Source of the DNA: Nemopilema nomurai
Lineage: Eukaryota > Cnidaria > Scyphozoa > Rhizostomeae > Rhizostomatidae
DNA: 64,000 nt
Assembly: GCA_003864495.1 (NCBI GenBank)
Contig: ML133493.1
Coordinates: forward strand, 2,487,820 to 2,551,819
Direction of reading: 5' to 3'
Part shown: positions 35,525 to 50,500 of the stretch, one piece after another
How the letters are laid out: each line of letters starts with the position of its first letter
Numbering within the stretch: the stretch's first letter is position 1
Notes under the pieces: generated by a model
The model's database searches: none
The model's input: the letters and a program-made list of their open reading frames with translations, nothing else
Told to the model about the DNA's origin: nothing
Made by a program: the position numbers and the translations under genes

Positions 35525-38500
35525 CTAGAAAGAAGACATAGTAATTAGGATGACGTAGCAATCGTTCGAAATAGCTTAATGACATCACAGGTTATCTACT
35601 TTCCACTGAATCGATGTTTCCAAGAATTTTTGCTTCTTATTGAGAAATGACCCAGTGTCTTGCAGCGTACCTGAGACAATTTCTGTCTATAGTATCTAAC
35701 TTTTTACAGTAGAGGCTGTTTACAGTAGAGGACACGGTCAAAACGAAGCTCCAAGAGCTTTTTTATGAATGATCACATTCAGCCGGTATTGCAATAAAAG
35801 CATATCTGAAAATCCACAAATTTGTTAGTTGAAATATTGGTGTACCTTTTCAAACAGAAACTAAAAGCTGTATTCAGGTAGCTTTTGAAAAAGCATTCTT
35901 GTAGAAGAATCAACTAACGGAATCCCCAAGCCCAACCTTCCCAGAATATAACATGGAACGTTGCTAAACCACTTATCTGGCAAACGGATATACGCCCTTT
36001 CAAGGCTGTCATTTCACATTGTGCATGTGATGCACATCTGCTACTTGACATGCGCAATACAAATTGCTGATTGAAGTAAAAAGCACAGTAATTTGAAAAG
36101 TGCTTCACTTAAGCTAGCGTCTTTTTCTGTGCATGCGTCGAAAGCTTGCTCCTTAAAACGAGCAATAAAACCTTTTTAATCGTCAGTATAAAACCTTCTG
36201 GCCAATGGCAGTGAAACGCTGTTTCGGGAATCATCCCGGATGATCTTTCGCTGCCTTGATTACGACAGAACAGTTGGCCACTTCTCAGTTAAGTAAGCCA
36301 AACTGAGGCGGATAAAAAGCTGCAACAGTGTAGCTGGGCCAACCTCTTCAGCCATAAGTAAATGTTTTCAAGAGTCAAGATGTGATTCTTTGTTAATGCA
36401 AAGGTTTCAAAACCTTGTGCTGTTCTGGGGATGCTTGGGGAAAAACTATCAAACCAATGTTCTAAGCAAATGACAGCTAAAAATTAATTATAATGAATGT
36501 AAGTGGAAGATCAACTAATTATGAAACATTGAGTGCGTGGAAATCTTTACAGGACGATGGAAAAACCGCCAATAGAGTAGGGTTAAAATTTTCTTGGGAA
36601 ATAAAGCTGACGTTTATCCATAACCTCAAATCCACAACAATCCAAACAACATCATTATTAACATCAACAACAACAATAACAACAACAACAACTGGAAAAT
36701 ACACTGCGCTTCTTAATTTGTCGCCTAGATGACTGGAATAAGTTATGACTCTGTCAAACTTTTGAACAGAATATCCTCTTATCCAGCAACATCAATCACT
36801 TTTACGATCAACTGTAAACTAGACGTAAAGACCGTTTACATAAGAAAATTCCACTAAGGATGAACTTCGCCTGAAATCAACTCTGCTATTTCTGTACCTC
36901 CAGTCAAAAGCATTGTCTTCTTATCAAAGTGCTCACAGTACACAAAGTAGTGCTAAGAATTACATGTTGTCATACGTTAACAGGATAGACAAGTTGCTCA
37001 CCGTCCATTAGACGCCAGTTCAACAATGGATCGTAGACAAAGGCCTCCAGCACAGACACATGATCCTTGTTTTTCTCGCAAGACCTTCATCACACTCTCG
37101 CACGTTAGGCGGTAATTCCCGTCGATTCCCGTCACTTCCATCGCATTGGTAAGCATTCTTGTAAGGCGGAAGGGGATCTTTTCCGGGAATTTTTCACGAG
37201 TCATTGCAACCTATATAGAGGTGTAGGAAAAAACGATCAGCGAAAATGTTCGAACATTTTAATGACGTGTTCTAATTTTAATTAATGGATTATAAAAAAA
37301 CCTCATTCAATAAATCTCAAAACAGCATAAAATTAATTCGGTATGTTTATATCTGTTTTAATTACTTAGCAAAGTACAATATTAAATAAGTTATATTTGG
37401 TGAGCTTGGTCAAATAGAAAAGTTCAGCGAACTGTATGAATTAACAATTTGAAAAAACGTCAGTATTCTGTATGCATAAAGATCGCATCCCATCGGCAAC
37501 TAATATAGAATACAACATTTCAAAATAAAGGGTCTATCATACCAATAATTCACAATGTTTTCTGAACCATATGCAAACTTCTTTAAAACAAGCAAAAGCT
37601 GAGTAAAACATAAATCTCACCTCAAAACAGTCACCAAAGTCGATATGAAGAATCTTGCCAGACATTCTATCCAACATAAGGTTGGAAGGATGCCTACGTA
37701 AAAATAAGAAACATGTTTACAGTTTGAACTCAGTGCAGATTTTGGATAGAATTCTTCTACGATAATGAGTATCCAGCTTTCCTGAACATTGTGAAAGTAA
37801 AGAGGCGTCTATCAACAGTACCATTGAATAATGCTAATACACAGTGGCAATTCCTTGAGGAAAGACAGTTACCTCTAGTTGTTAGAAATAAAAACCAAAA
37901 AAACACGGTTCCATGTCAACAAAGATTGGCATTAAAAATCGGATCTTAACTGTCTTTAATAAATTTCAATGCTGTCTTTCTATACTCTTTCTTGACAAAT
38001 GTTCAGCAAGGCAAAGGTCCACTTTCTTGTAAATAAATGGACATGACCTTGAAAATTATACAGAAAAAACGAACTTTGACATCCCAAACCTAACTTACCT
38101 GTCACCAAGGCCTAAGATGTAACCAACCATGGACATTACGGCCAACGACCTCGTGTAGTTTGTACGGCGATCGAACCAAACCTAGAAGAAAACACGACAT
38201 ACGTCATTAAAAAACTGACCACGTAATCTAATCCACGTAATGGCAATGATGGGTACTGGATGTCAAGAGATTCTAGACTGTAGATACACCACTTCGCCTA
38301 ATCTAATCGAGCAATTGACCAATATCGTAAATAGATTTGAGTGAAAACGTGCAGTAAATTTTGGGTACTATTCATTCACAGTAGACAGCTATACCGTTGT
38401 TAATGCTTCTTCGCCAATTGAATAGAAGTTGTAGAATTGCTAGTTTTAACACTTCACTAAAAGAACTTGAGGTTTGCTAATGTTCGTTAGGGGCTCGGTA

Positions 38501-41500
38501 AGGATGAACGTTCAACCAAGTCTCTTATCTTTAAGTTTAGAGTTTCAGAAACAGTATTCATTCACGGGATTTTCTAAAAACCATTTTGCTAATAAAGCTT
38601 TCAAAGAATTCTGTCTGTGACGCTCGCAATACTAAAAAGGCTCAACTCTAAATAACAACATTGGAAAATACTTTAAAAGTTCTCTTCATATAAAACGGAG
38701 GACAAAAGATGACATCATGCTTCAATATGAAGTGCACAAGCAAAAAATAGCTGAAAAGCATTTACTTCAGAGCTGGGGCTTTTCAGCCAAAGAACTTTCG
38801 CCAAATCGTCCCATTTGTATTGCCAAGAGCATGCTCAAACACTTCTACTTTCTGCATCAGGGTCAAATGGTCGTAGCCTGGGGCCATCTACAAACGAGAA
38901 GATTTCACATCAAAACAATGAGAACTGGAAAATGTGAAAAAAACAGAGCAACTTAAGAATGTTTGAAAATCATATTCAAAAGGCAGAGATATTTCGAATA
39001 ATGCGGTTGTTGAGCAATTTTCTAGGATCAATTTTGGTTAAACGTGGTACACACGCAAGCTTTTTTGTTAAGGTATAAACAATTTAAACTATTTCATGCA
39101 CAAATTTAAGGGGGATTATCAATAAATTGACACGGAATTATCAATACATTAGCTCAAAACAATTCCATGATTGGAGGTTTGAAAAAACAGAAGGCTCTTC
39201 ATTTCGACACCCCGACATTTCAAAATTTCAATCTAGCAATCGCGGACATTTCATTTGGCCTGCTTAAAATATCAACATCACTTTAAATTAAATTCAGGAA
39301 ACTCTTAAGTACAGCTTCAAGAGGAAGAAGGCATGGCTGACCAAGGGATTAAATCGACTTCGAATGACCGGCTATCTTTTTCAAGGGAGATGTGTTGTTC
39401 ATTGAAAAACTTGCGCAAAATGAATAAGAGAATCCTGTTATAAACTTGTCCCCACATGGAAGCCATCAATATCATTGTCACAAGCACTGTTCTCCTAATG
39501 TTCTTAGCGAATCCGTTTTAAGAGATCTTCTTACGAGAATTTAAATCAAACTAAACCCGGGCGATTAATTTCCGCTATTACAAAATAAATTGAAATCACC
39601 TGAAGTGTATTAGAGATTTCAATAATCGGTCAACGACTTTATCGTAATTTAACAGGGTATTACTGATTATTTCTTGGCAGTCATAACCAAAAGTCGTTGA
39701 AGATAATAAACACGGAGCTTCTGGGTCACCGTGGACTAGGAAGAAACGCCCAATACTCCATGCGGGCAGCAGATCACCTCCCGTGCACTCGTGCATTACT
39801 CAAGATTTGGAGAGCATTTTAAATGAAAGACATGGCATAGTTAATAGAGCAATAAGAACCTGGTTAGGGCCCCATATCTAGTCTCCTATTCTAGGGGGAG
39901 AAGTGCCCCATATCAACCGAATTCTCTGAAAATTTAAATAACTTTCAGTTCTCTACCTAAATAAGTAAGGAGGAACTTCTCATCCAAAAAATTATCTTAA
40001 AAACAACTTGATAATACTTTTTGATGCCCACACCATACCCTCGAAGATGCAACGTTGAATAAACAAGTGAATGAATGAACTAGTTTGATCTTGGCTTAGA
40101 CACGTTTTATCATGACTCAAAATCGAGGATACTTCCCGTCGGTGAACAGAATAAAGGGCGTTTCTCCGCACTATGCAACACAGGTGTTTCACATACACAC
40201 ATGTCGCCAAGCAAATCAGATCGTACAGGATAGGCAGAGCTGATGGAGATAAGAACATATTGGCAGCAATAAATAAATCACCCTCAGCATTATGCGATGC
40301 TCTATGTTTAAGAGAATCTTCTTCGTCTCCCTGTAGTCTCGTATCAGTGTGTGCAGGGTATCACAGTGAGGCACCCATCCAATAAGGCCAGAGTTGGTAG
40401 ACAATGGTACGACGGCATATCTTTGTATACTGGTCGTGGAAAAGAGAGAGTGATTAGTCAATGGTTGCTGCATAGAGCCTTGCTTAATGTATCAACACAG
40501 TAAAGAACATGCACAAACTTAGCCAGGTGTATCGGAAAACACTTTCACGTTTTTAGAAGTCAGTGAAGCACAGTATTTCACGCATGGCTGAAAATGTGTT
40601 TATGATTAAGAGTTTTAATCGTATCATCGTGGATGCAAACGTCAGATCTGCGAGAATTTCATTTAGCAAAAACGCAGGCGTGACCTACGAGACTTTTTTG
40701 TAACACAACTCTTCGGTACAATGGGAACTAACGGCCAAGTTCCATCATGTGCGTTTTTCTCCAAAACAGAAAGAAATTATTTTGTCCGGCAGCAGAATCT
40801 AGGTTGATTACGGTATCAAATTAGAGCAATGGAGCCCTCTAAATAATCCCACAAAAACAGCTACCAATAATCGGCAAAAATAGACAATTCTCAACAAATA
40901 GAATTTATATTTAATATTTAATGAAATGAACTTTTAGTAAACATTTTCATACTTCATGAAAACTGACGATTTTTACGCTTTCGTGAAGCATAGGTATATC
41001 AGGCAAACATCAAGATGACAAAGATTCAAAAACAAAGTTGTTGAATTCAATAAGGCATAGTGAGTATACGCCAACCTACCTAACATCTACTGCAGACTGG
41101 GTTAAGTGAATGAGAAACCCCCGTCCTACCCACAGTCATACATTGACGGGAGATCTTACACTTGTCCTCTAGCAAAGAAATGGACAAAATGTCAGGATGC
41201 AAATAAGTTTCTTACCCTAAGTGTCTCTTGAATGTTTCCGTATCTGCTGCGAGCAGAGTGTTCACAAGACCAAACAGCTGCATCACCCGTTCATCCTGTC
41301 TCAAGTCTTCGTGCCCTTTCAGGAGGAACATGTACTCCTGGTCGTTGCTTCCTAAATCACAAAACACATTTCATATTCATTCCGTGCAACAACTATCGTA
41401 AGAAATAAAAATAATACATGTTTTGACATAAATTAAATTCTATACATTCATTGTATTACATTAAAACTCATCGGATAACTATGCATGATTCAAAGCCATT

Positions 41501-44500
41501 ACTTTGGTTTCTTGTACTATTTACATGCCAGTTAAGTGTAAACTACCAGCCTAGTCTCCTACCGCCTATGCAGTTACAGAGGAAAAAAATCATTAAAAAA
41601 AGAACACTACTTCTAGGAATCAGAGAAGGCGCAAAGCCTTGGGTTAATAAGTGATCAGCCTAGTCAGGGGAGGTACCAGTCCTACATCAACTCGCAAATG
41701 CATGCTTTCAGGGTAGCAGAAAGCTGACAGCTGGTGTGATCTGGCCTACCTGTTACACTCAACTTCCTTGGTCTTTGCTTTGACGTGATCACATTCAAGG
41801 TCGTGCTAACTTGCTTGATTTGTACAATCGGCCTGTGTGGCTCGTATGTGCCAGGAACAGCCAGTTCGAGGTCACTGCATGTCAACAGCTTCGGAGAGAC
41901 ATACTGCAGCTCCAAGGACGTAAGCTGCGATGGTAGGAAACATCATTACAATCAGCTGGAATAGCTTACGATGTGACATGATAAACAACATACGACACGT
42001 TACAAAACGTTAAACATAACACCTGTGAGTATGTTTAAGACAACATCACGGTGGGTGGTTTGGTAACTTTTCTTGTTACTTGGATTGAGAAAGAAAAACA
42101 GATAACTTGGATGCTAAGTGGTAATAATATTCTTTACTGTAAATGAGAAACTTCCAATCTTATTCATGTACAAATGGAGCTTAATTAACATTGAGAATAA
42201 TAATAAAAACGCTTCTAAAGCCTTACCAAAGGCAGCTGCTTCGATATCCTGCGGAAAACATGGTAATACAAATCCCATGCTTGTGTCAAATCTTTTGTAT
42301 TTCCAGATCTCTGATACTTTCTGCACCAGTCCTGGGCTTCCATGAGTTCTCTTCCATATGCCTTAAAAAGCAAACAATCATAATATATTGTTTCTATCGA
42401 TAAAATTTTGGTCTGGCTTAAAATAAAACATTTACTTTAAATAAGAAAAATGGCCCAAGACTTTTCTCCCTGTTCCAATAGGTAGTAAGTTAGACGCTTG
42501 AATATCACTTTAAATCACATGTGTGCCAAGTTTTAATATTACATCTTTCTTCAAGCAAAACATGGAGCGAATATTGACAAGCATGCAAAAACGTTTCTTC
42601 AAATCACCTGTTGAAAGGCTGTTTCATTCAGGGTCTGTGCTCCCCGCTCCATCCTCTCGTGCAGAGGGTCCAGCACAGCAAACATTCCCTTCACGTTCCT
42701 CTCTCCAAAGTATAGTCTTGATGCTTCCTCGAGGCCTTCGTGCCACAGCTCGTGCCAAAGAATCGCAACACGAATCAACTCTTCGCTGACCTGCATGAGA
42801 ATCAAGATGGTCATCAAAAGCACCATTCTTCGTGGACAGTAGAAGCAGTCAAGAAATTATTGGATGTGGTTATTTTCTAGCGACTTTACAACCTTATTCA
42901 AATGCGCAAGGGTTTTCAGATGTTTTTAAAACTTTTAATAACAGATTTAAATGAAAATGAAGAAAAAATGTCAAAAATTTTGGAAAAAATTTAAAAATAA
43001 AGGTCGAAGAAAAACTGACCATCATAGCTTGCTGGACGAGAATCTGACTATGTTCGCACATGTTCTTGAGAATTTGATTGGCCGCATTGCGCCTTGCAAC
43101 ACTGGCTGACTTTGAAGCTACTGCCAAGGGATAGATCAGAGCCTGGAACAACAAAGGGTGGACATTCATATGGGAAAGCGTGAGAGAGACATGGCAGCTC
43201 AAGGTTGTCTTCTATTAGCTGCTTTGGGGCAAAGAGACTGAGTGCTTAGGTGCTGTTATCATGCCGTATACCCTGCATACCTGTTTACTATTAATCGTCA
43301 ATCTTACTGCTTGCTGACGGGGCATAAAGATGCGCTTACCTGGGGATGGTGCTTTCCTATGTCCGACAGCAACTGGTGGATCAGTCTGCCGACTTGTTGT
43401 CTCGGGGTGTCGATTCGAGCGATCAGTTGGGGGATGACCTACAATGGCAATTTGAACGTTACCACGCGAAGAAACAAAGAGAAAGCTGGTTTGATAATCA
43501 AGTAAGACAACAAATCTAGCTTCATTAGCAATTTGAGAAGCACACATTGGTAAGTTGAAGACAAACACAACATTTCGTAACAAACACAACTTTGAATTAG
43601 GCCCTAAAGGTATTAGTAGCATCATCCACACCCACCTGCAGCCAATTGTCTATCTGAATGGTCTTGATCCCCTCGACCAGAGCCTCGTAAACGTCCGTGT
43701 TGTTGCCATAATCAAACCAAATAGTCAGCAACCTGCCAAAACAGACGCGGGATAAAAGTCTAAAATATGTATCAGAGTCTAAAGTAAATTTCAAAGTTGT
43801 AGGAAAGTGCTTCTCGAAATAGCACAATTAAGAAGATTACATTGTGTAGCAATCAAGTGATAGCGAAGATTTCAAAACTGAGGATCGTAGCAATCAGCTA
43901 AGTATTACCTTAGAGTATCCTGTAATGAGTTGCCACTAGAAAGGGCGATCGACCTGAAGAAGCCATGCACAGCGGGGACAGTGTACGAATGGACCACTTC
44001 TGGAGCACTCTGCAAAAGTCACAACGTATCAGTTAAGAAAATAAAACAGAGGTCAAGAACCAACTCTAAAAGCTCTTTTAAGATGGATGTTCGTAATGCA
44101 CGGATAGTGACCAGTATAAGTATCGAAAGATACTAAAGTAGTATAAGAGCAATATAAGCACCATGATAAAAAAAATAAAGTTTGGGGTATTACCAAGCTT
44201 CCTCTTGGCGATCCTGGCTGCGAAGGAGCTGTCTGATTGAGATCAGGGGTGGAGCTGCGATGCTTGTAGTATAAGACAGCTTCGTAGTTCATTAGAGCCC
44301 AGTAGTGACACGCCTACGGAGTGGAAGATCAGCATCACTTTGGTGCCTTAGTGGCAAAGTGGTGGCAAAGACGGGGGGGAAGGTATGAGCAAAGGTTGAA
44401 GCAGGCACGAAAAGAATTAGTCAAATACGGGGGTGAAGATATGAGCAAAGGTTGAAGCAGGCACGAAAAGAACTAGTCAACAAGAATAGTAAATGTTGCA

Positions 44501-47500
44501 ATGGGGATGGAAAAGCTAAACGATAACATTTAGTACGATAATAACTAGTAGAGAGAAGAACATGGCAATGTATTAGATTGGTGCAAGAAATTAAAAGATG
44601 GGTTGCTTGTCAAATTTTTAATAAGTTATAATGCACACAATCTCCATTAAAGCCGACAAGTCCAGTTGGAACAAATATTATTGAAAATTCCTTTCTAATG
44701 ACTCTTCATTCTAATAGCATGATACAATGTTTAATGCTCTTTAAAAGACAAATAACGAACCTTGTACCAGTTCCGGTCACTCTCAGTCGCCTTGGAATGG
44801 TATTGCATTATCAGAGGTATCGTCCGGTTATTTATGCCTTCAAGGGCAACCATCCAGTTTCCCATTTTCAGGTAGCACCTATGATGACGTCATTTCAATT
44901 ACTGACATGAAAATGAGAAGGCTCTTAAGAGATCGAGCTAGAGAGAACACGTGCTTACACAGACAAAGTAAAAGGTTCTGAATGTCAAGTGAACTAACAA
45001 CAAGCAAGAGCAGCTTGATAGACCTTCTTAACTCTTAGGAAAAATCATTTCAAGTATATATGTTATTCTAATTGCCAATTGAGTAACTGAAGCCATCACT
45101 CAAGGAATTGTGAAGGGACTGGTTGAAAATAAGCTGGTGGAAATAATTCTGTCAGCGTTACCGAGCTTGAAGTTTCAGCAAGGCCTGTCTTTGCTCCTGA
45201 TCTCTCTCGTCGGGTGAAATTGCATGAATTGTATGTTGTTGAAGCGTGGAGTTGACAAAATGGGTCAGCTTTTGGTATGCCTCTTGCTAAAACGAGAACG
45301 AATATTGCACACAAAATGGTATACTCATCGGTTAATACTCACATAGGTCTCAAGTACGATTTAGAACACGGATGCCATAACTAAAAGTTATGGATTTCGG
45401 GATATCTACAGGTTTGTTAAGTAAAAGTTACTTCTATCGTATTATATCAAAAAGAAACAATTATGGCGCTGAATATGTAATGAAACGAACCTTCTCGTCA
45501 TTCTTCCACATATGCTTGATGTACGCAAATGTAACTTCTGGGTACGTGGCAGGGATCGGCATTTCCGGGGTCTTGCCTGGGTCAACACCCAGAAGCATCA
45601 CCAGCGTCTTGTGCGAAAGGGCCTAAAAGTGCAGCATAAATCATATTAAACCGAGGCTGAACTGAACTACATATGTTTATGGGAAATATGAGCATAGGTC
45701 AGTGTTGGGTGCATTTCAATAACGAGGGGAAATAAACACATCACAATATTTAGACGCAAAGAGGAACAATGTAAGCGGTTGCGCTGCTACGTTCAATATT
45801 ATTGAGGTACTTGACATTAAAAGAGCTCTCAAATCTACGTAGTAAATGCCTCTTTTAATAGATTCCTCTCTTGTTTCAAACTTCGTGGCTAGACCATTAA
45901 CTTTCAAAGTGGTGGGTTTTTAGCAAACTTTGAAAATCTTGGGGCAGATACATCAAATTCGCTTTTTACTAAGTTATCATCGACCATGCCTTAACCTTCA
46001 AGTAGGTAACTCATAAAATGAACTTACCAGTCTTTTGCTCTTTCTGCAGAGACTGGCGTATTTCAGCCACGTCTGCATGTCCTCTTGAGGCTCGAGAACC
46101 AAAGAACGAACTTGAATGATCTTTTGCCAATCCTCCACAACTGGCTGACAACCCTATAGATGACAGAAAGTTTGTCTTTGAAACATTCAAAATCATATCA
46201 GTTGTCACAACAGAAATAAGAAAAATTGATTCCTTTTATAATGACAATATCAATTTGATATGATTTTGTTGTATTCATTAGATTTTTGCCCATACTGCAG
46301 TTTAGAAAAAATCAAACGAGGTTTGCTGATCAACCTGTAAGCGAAACCACCAAGACTGTTTTATCGCGTCCCTTCGCTCTGGCAGCAGTTTATACTGGAT
46401 GATTTCTTCCAGCTCAGATAACATTTGTACTGTCACCATGGCCTAAGAAATGAAAAAACTCATAACAGACATCCATGGCAAGAAGGAGAAATACAGCCTT
46501 AGGCGGTCTTGAATTAAGAAACAACTTTTTATTAGAAATTTTAAAACATTTTATTGTTACATCAATAGCTGAAGCCATATTCAAGTGTCGGCAGGTGTGT
46601 GTGTGCAGTGTCTAAACCAAATCGATACAAGCAATTTGTAGTTAATTTGTTTGGCAGAAATAAATAAGTTGGACGAAGAGCTTTTATGGTTGGTTCTAAG
46701 GTTTTGATACAAAGTGAACCTTAATCTCCTTATTCTCATATTAATGATAACGGATGATTTTGTTCGGTTGGCTTGCATTTTGTTTTCTTTTATTCATACA
46801 AACACTGTACTCAATCCTATGGTGTATGTGTTTTGGCCACTGCGAGGCGACACGTCAGAAGCTGGTGGAATGGATGGTTCAACACTTTTACTACAATGAT
46901 TTTTAGGCAGCCATGCGTAGAGCGTTCCTTACTCACCCCATATGCTCTGTTGTAAGATTCACCCACCATGGCAGTGAGCTCTGTGTCTAAAAGGTCTCTT
47001 GCACTATCGATGCACTACAAAAAATGCATAAATAATTGACATTGTTAATTGCTGCAGTACATTCTCATACAAAGGAAATGTCCGAGCTGGGAAATAAATC
47101 TCATTGCAAGTCACAGGCTAGTTTCAAATGGCTGGTATGGTCTATTAAAATTGCTTTATAAATAAGGCCTAGGTGACAAGATGAGTTCTTGATCTGTGAC
47201 TGACTGCTGACTTGGTCGAGTATCTGGTCCAAATACGTGACACAAAAACAAGGCCAAATCAGCATTTGTTAGTCCAACCACCTGTTAGTTTAAACATGAT
47301 GTCACTCAATCAATTTAGTGCCAATGACTAAACATGACGTGACAAATTAGTGAACAATAGGTAATTAAGGATGTAGTGAACATTGAATAATTAGAGGAGG
47401 GTTTAAACATACACTGGATGCTCTTGAGAAGTTGCTCTGATGCAGGGCAAAGACTGCTCGGTAGAATGCGCCGTCGAGTGTTTCTCGCTGTATCATGCAC

Positions 47501-50500
47501 GTGTATTCCTCCATACTCTTCCATTCACCTTGAAAAGAAACGCTTGTAGTAAGCAATCATCCACCTTACTGGCAACTCAAAGATGCGATGCAATGCGCGA
47601 TGGACATGCGAATGGCAATTAATAAGCAAACCAAGCTGATGAAAAAACTCAAGAAACTCAGCAACATGGAAAAGTTTCACAGTGGAAATACCCTTGCCAC
47701 CAAAAACCAGATCCTAGTTAACAAAGCCAGATCTAATAGCTACCTAGCACTGCAAGTCTGGGTTCAAGGACTTCATTTCATACTAACAACCTTGCAACAG
47801 AACAAAGGTTTAAAGTACATAAAGTAAAGAAATGCTAATTGTCTGGTACCTAGACCCCAAGCAGCAGCGGCAGCCATTCGAGCCATGTGTTGCCTCGTGT
47901 CATCACTCACGTTGGGCCATGTCTCACAGGCCACTTTGTGCAGCTCACCCCTAATAACAAAATGAATAACATCGAACAAAAAAGGCTCTTAAAGGACACT
48001 CTTCGCATAACTTTGGAATAACGATAGTGAAAATGGAGTACTGCTAGTTTCTTATTTCAATGTACTTGAACTAGCACTTTTTGGAGTTCTAGCCCCCTCA
48101 GAAAACTCAATGTCATATTGAAACAGTATAAATATGCGATAAATAATAGAACATGAAAGATGTGACGTAATCAAATGTAGCATTGTTCATGGAAAGTGGG
48201 GTAAACATGTGAAAAAGCAGAGTGGGATTTTTCGAGCTGGAGAAGGGTATCCGTTCAACTAAGAGCAGCTCTTCTTGCTGATATAACTCAAGACATTTTG
48301 AACTGAAGAGCAAAATTCTATCAAAAATGTTCCACTACGACAACTTTCCACGGGGGCAAATTTCTGTTACAAGGCAAAATATTTTCAGCTTTTTTCTGTG
48401 TACTATGTTAAAAGCAATTTGGTTCCCAGGGAGAAGACGGAGATTGCGAAGTCAAAGCACTGCACACCCAGAAGTTACCCGTTTCTAATTTGGGTTTAGA
48501 AAATTCTTGTTTACTTTTTGATAATCGAAAGATGTTGTGCCAATGAGTTATTCTCACCATTCACCGAGGGCCTCTAGGCACCTCATCCGTCCCAGCAAAA
48601 GGTCGCTGTCATTCGGGTCCTGCTCATATTTCTTTTCGTAGGCGTTGAGGGCGTTTTCCCAGTCGTGCAGTTTCTCGTACCATCTCTGCTGGACTTTCTG
48701 CATGGACGGAAGGTCGTGAGATTATTGAAGATTATGACAAAATAATAAAGAAGCGGAAACAATATGGCAAAACGTAAGAAAGTTCATTAATATATTCTAG
48801 TTTGGAAAATTTTTGGCATCAGAAAGGAAAGTATTGACAACAAGGATAAAGCATCAAAATATTACAAATGTATCAATGACAATGGAGAGGAGTGGGGAAT
48901 TGATATAATTGGTGTTGGCATAACTATTATCACAGATATAATTGTGAATAACAGGGTAGTCACTGAATGAATGCACTGATACAATACATAAACTGAGATC
49001 ACAAGACATCACATAAATGACGTACCAAATCAATCTTGGCATTCTTCATGGCATACACCAAAACTCCATGTGCAGCTTCGGGGTTCTGCAGTTTGTTGTT
49101 AATACTGAAAGAGAAAATTAATTCTGTAAGCCATCGATTAATCAAATTGTCCATACATGCAAGTTAAACATAATGAAATAGCAATTTCCTAGCAAGGATC
49201 GTGAGATTACCCAAAAGTCCAATTTGTGCATCCCGTTGTATCAGAAGAAAGCTGTGTCAAATTAAAATATTAAGTTGGCTTTTCTTGGCGCCCTACATTT
49301 CTTATAATATAACCAAGGTATTTTTAAATTTTTCAAGAATTCTACTCGTTGAACTGATTGCAAGGTTAGGTAACCTGATGAGAGATTCCAATGTGTCGGT
49401 GGTGGCTTCCTTGGTGATGAACTCCTCTTCCTTATAATGAAGTGCCTTGGCATAGGCGCGGCACTTTGTGGCACACTGACCAAGCAACTCAATGTTCAGC
49501 GTGAACGAGCCCTAGCGTAAAAGGCGATGAATGCACTGAGCAAGGCACAACACGATGCGTAACAAATGAAGGGGACACCTTCGAAATCCTTCAGATTATG
49601 GCGGTATGCACCATAAATAGCAAACGGTTCGAGCGCTAATGGTTTTACAGATGAGCGCAGAGGATGGAAATATATTTTGCTCTGCTGAGTTTCATTATTG
49701 TAGAAAAATGCTGTAGAAATTAGAGGGATGCCACATAAAAAGCATTCATGGTGTCTTAAGCACAGTCATACAACAACAGATAGGCGATGCTTACTACACT
49801 CTCAGTACAGCAGGCTACTGCATCATAATGATGTACTAAATTTGGCTGGCAAGTTTTCACGAAAAGAGACAAATGGAGCTACACTGAAAGATAAAGGGCT
49901 GACCATATTGAAAAAAATAAAAGGTACAAATAAAATCACCCACTGCTTTACTAAGAAACATACCTTTGTGACAACCTTTGTGATGCTGGTAACAACACAA
50001 ATGGAACTTCGTATATAATTATATAAGTTACAAAGAAGATTCCGCTCACCTTAATATCGCAGTGTTCCATAAATTCTGCCAGGTTTAGCAAAGTCTGAGT
50101 GATTTCTGGGATATTTTGCGACTTGAGAGCTTGCTCCAGACTTCCGACAAGCTCGTCCTTGAAAAAACGATAACAACAAAATACTTAAAACTGCTGGAAT
50201 TCCTGTAGACATTCTAGTAATAATAAATGTTTGACGTCATTGTTACGTGCGAAGTCTTCACATTAATATGTCACGAGAAGACAGGACCCATGTTTTTCAC
50301 AAATGAAAATGCCCTTTTACTCATTATACTAATATAACTTCAACGATTTCACAGAAATTATACGTTTTTGAGCAACAGCGATTATTCCTAGTTATAAAGT
50401 TTGAGACGTTTGTGACGCAAGAGCTTACTTGTTGGTCCTCCTGTAACTCTGACCAGCAGGATACAAAAGCAGCGTTGAAAAGATCCCTAAAATAAGAAAC

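Noticed and set aside
39596..39796. 66-codon minus-strand frame between mTOR E51 and E52
   Set aside because: Human mTOR has no residues between the flanking exons, which join in phase without it.
43215..43631. 138-codon minus-strand frame over mTOR E45
   Set aside because: Out of frame with the conserved [11 protein letters not shown] reading; a shadow.
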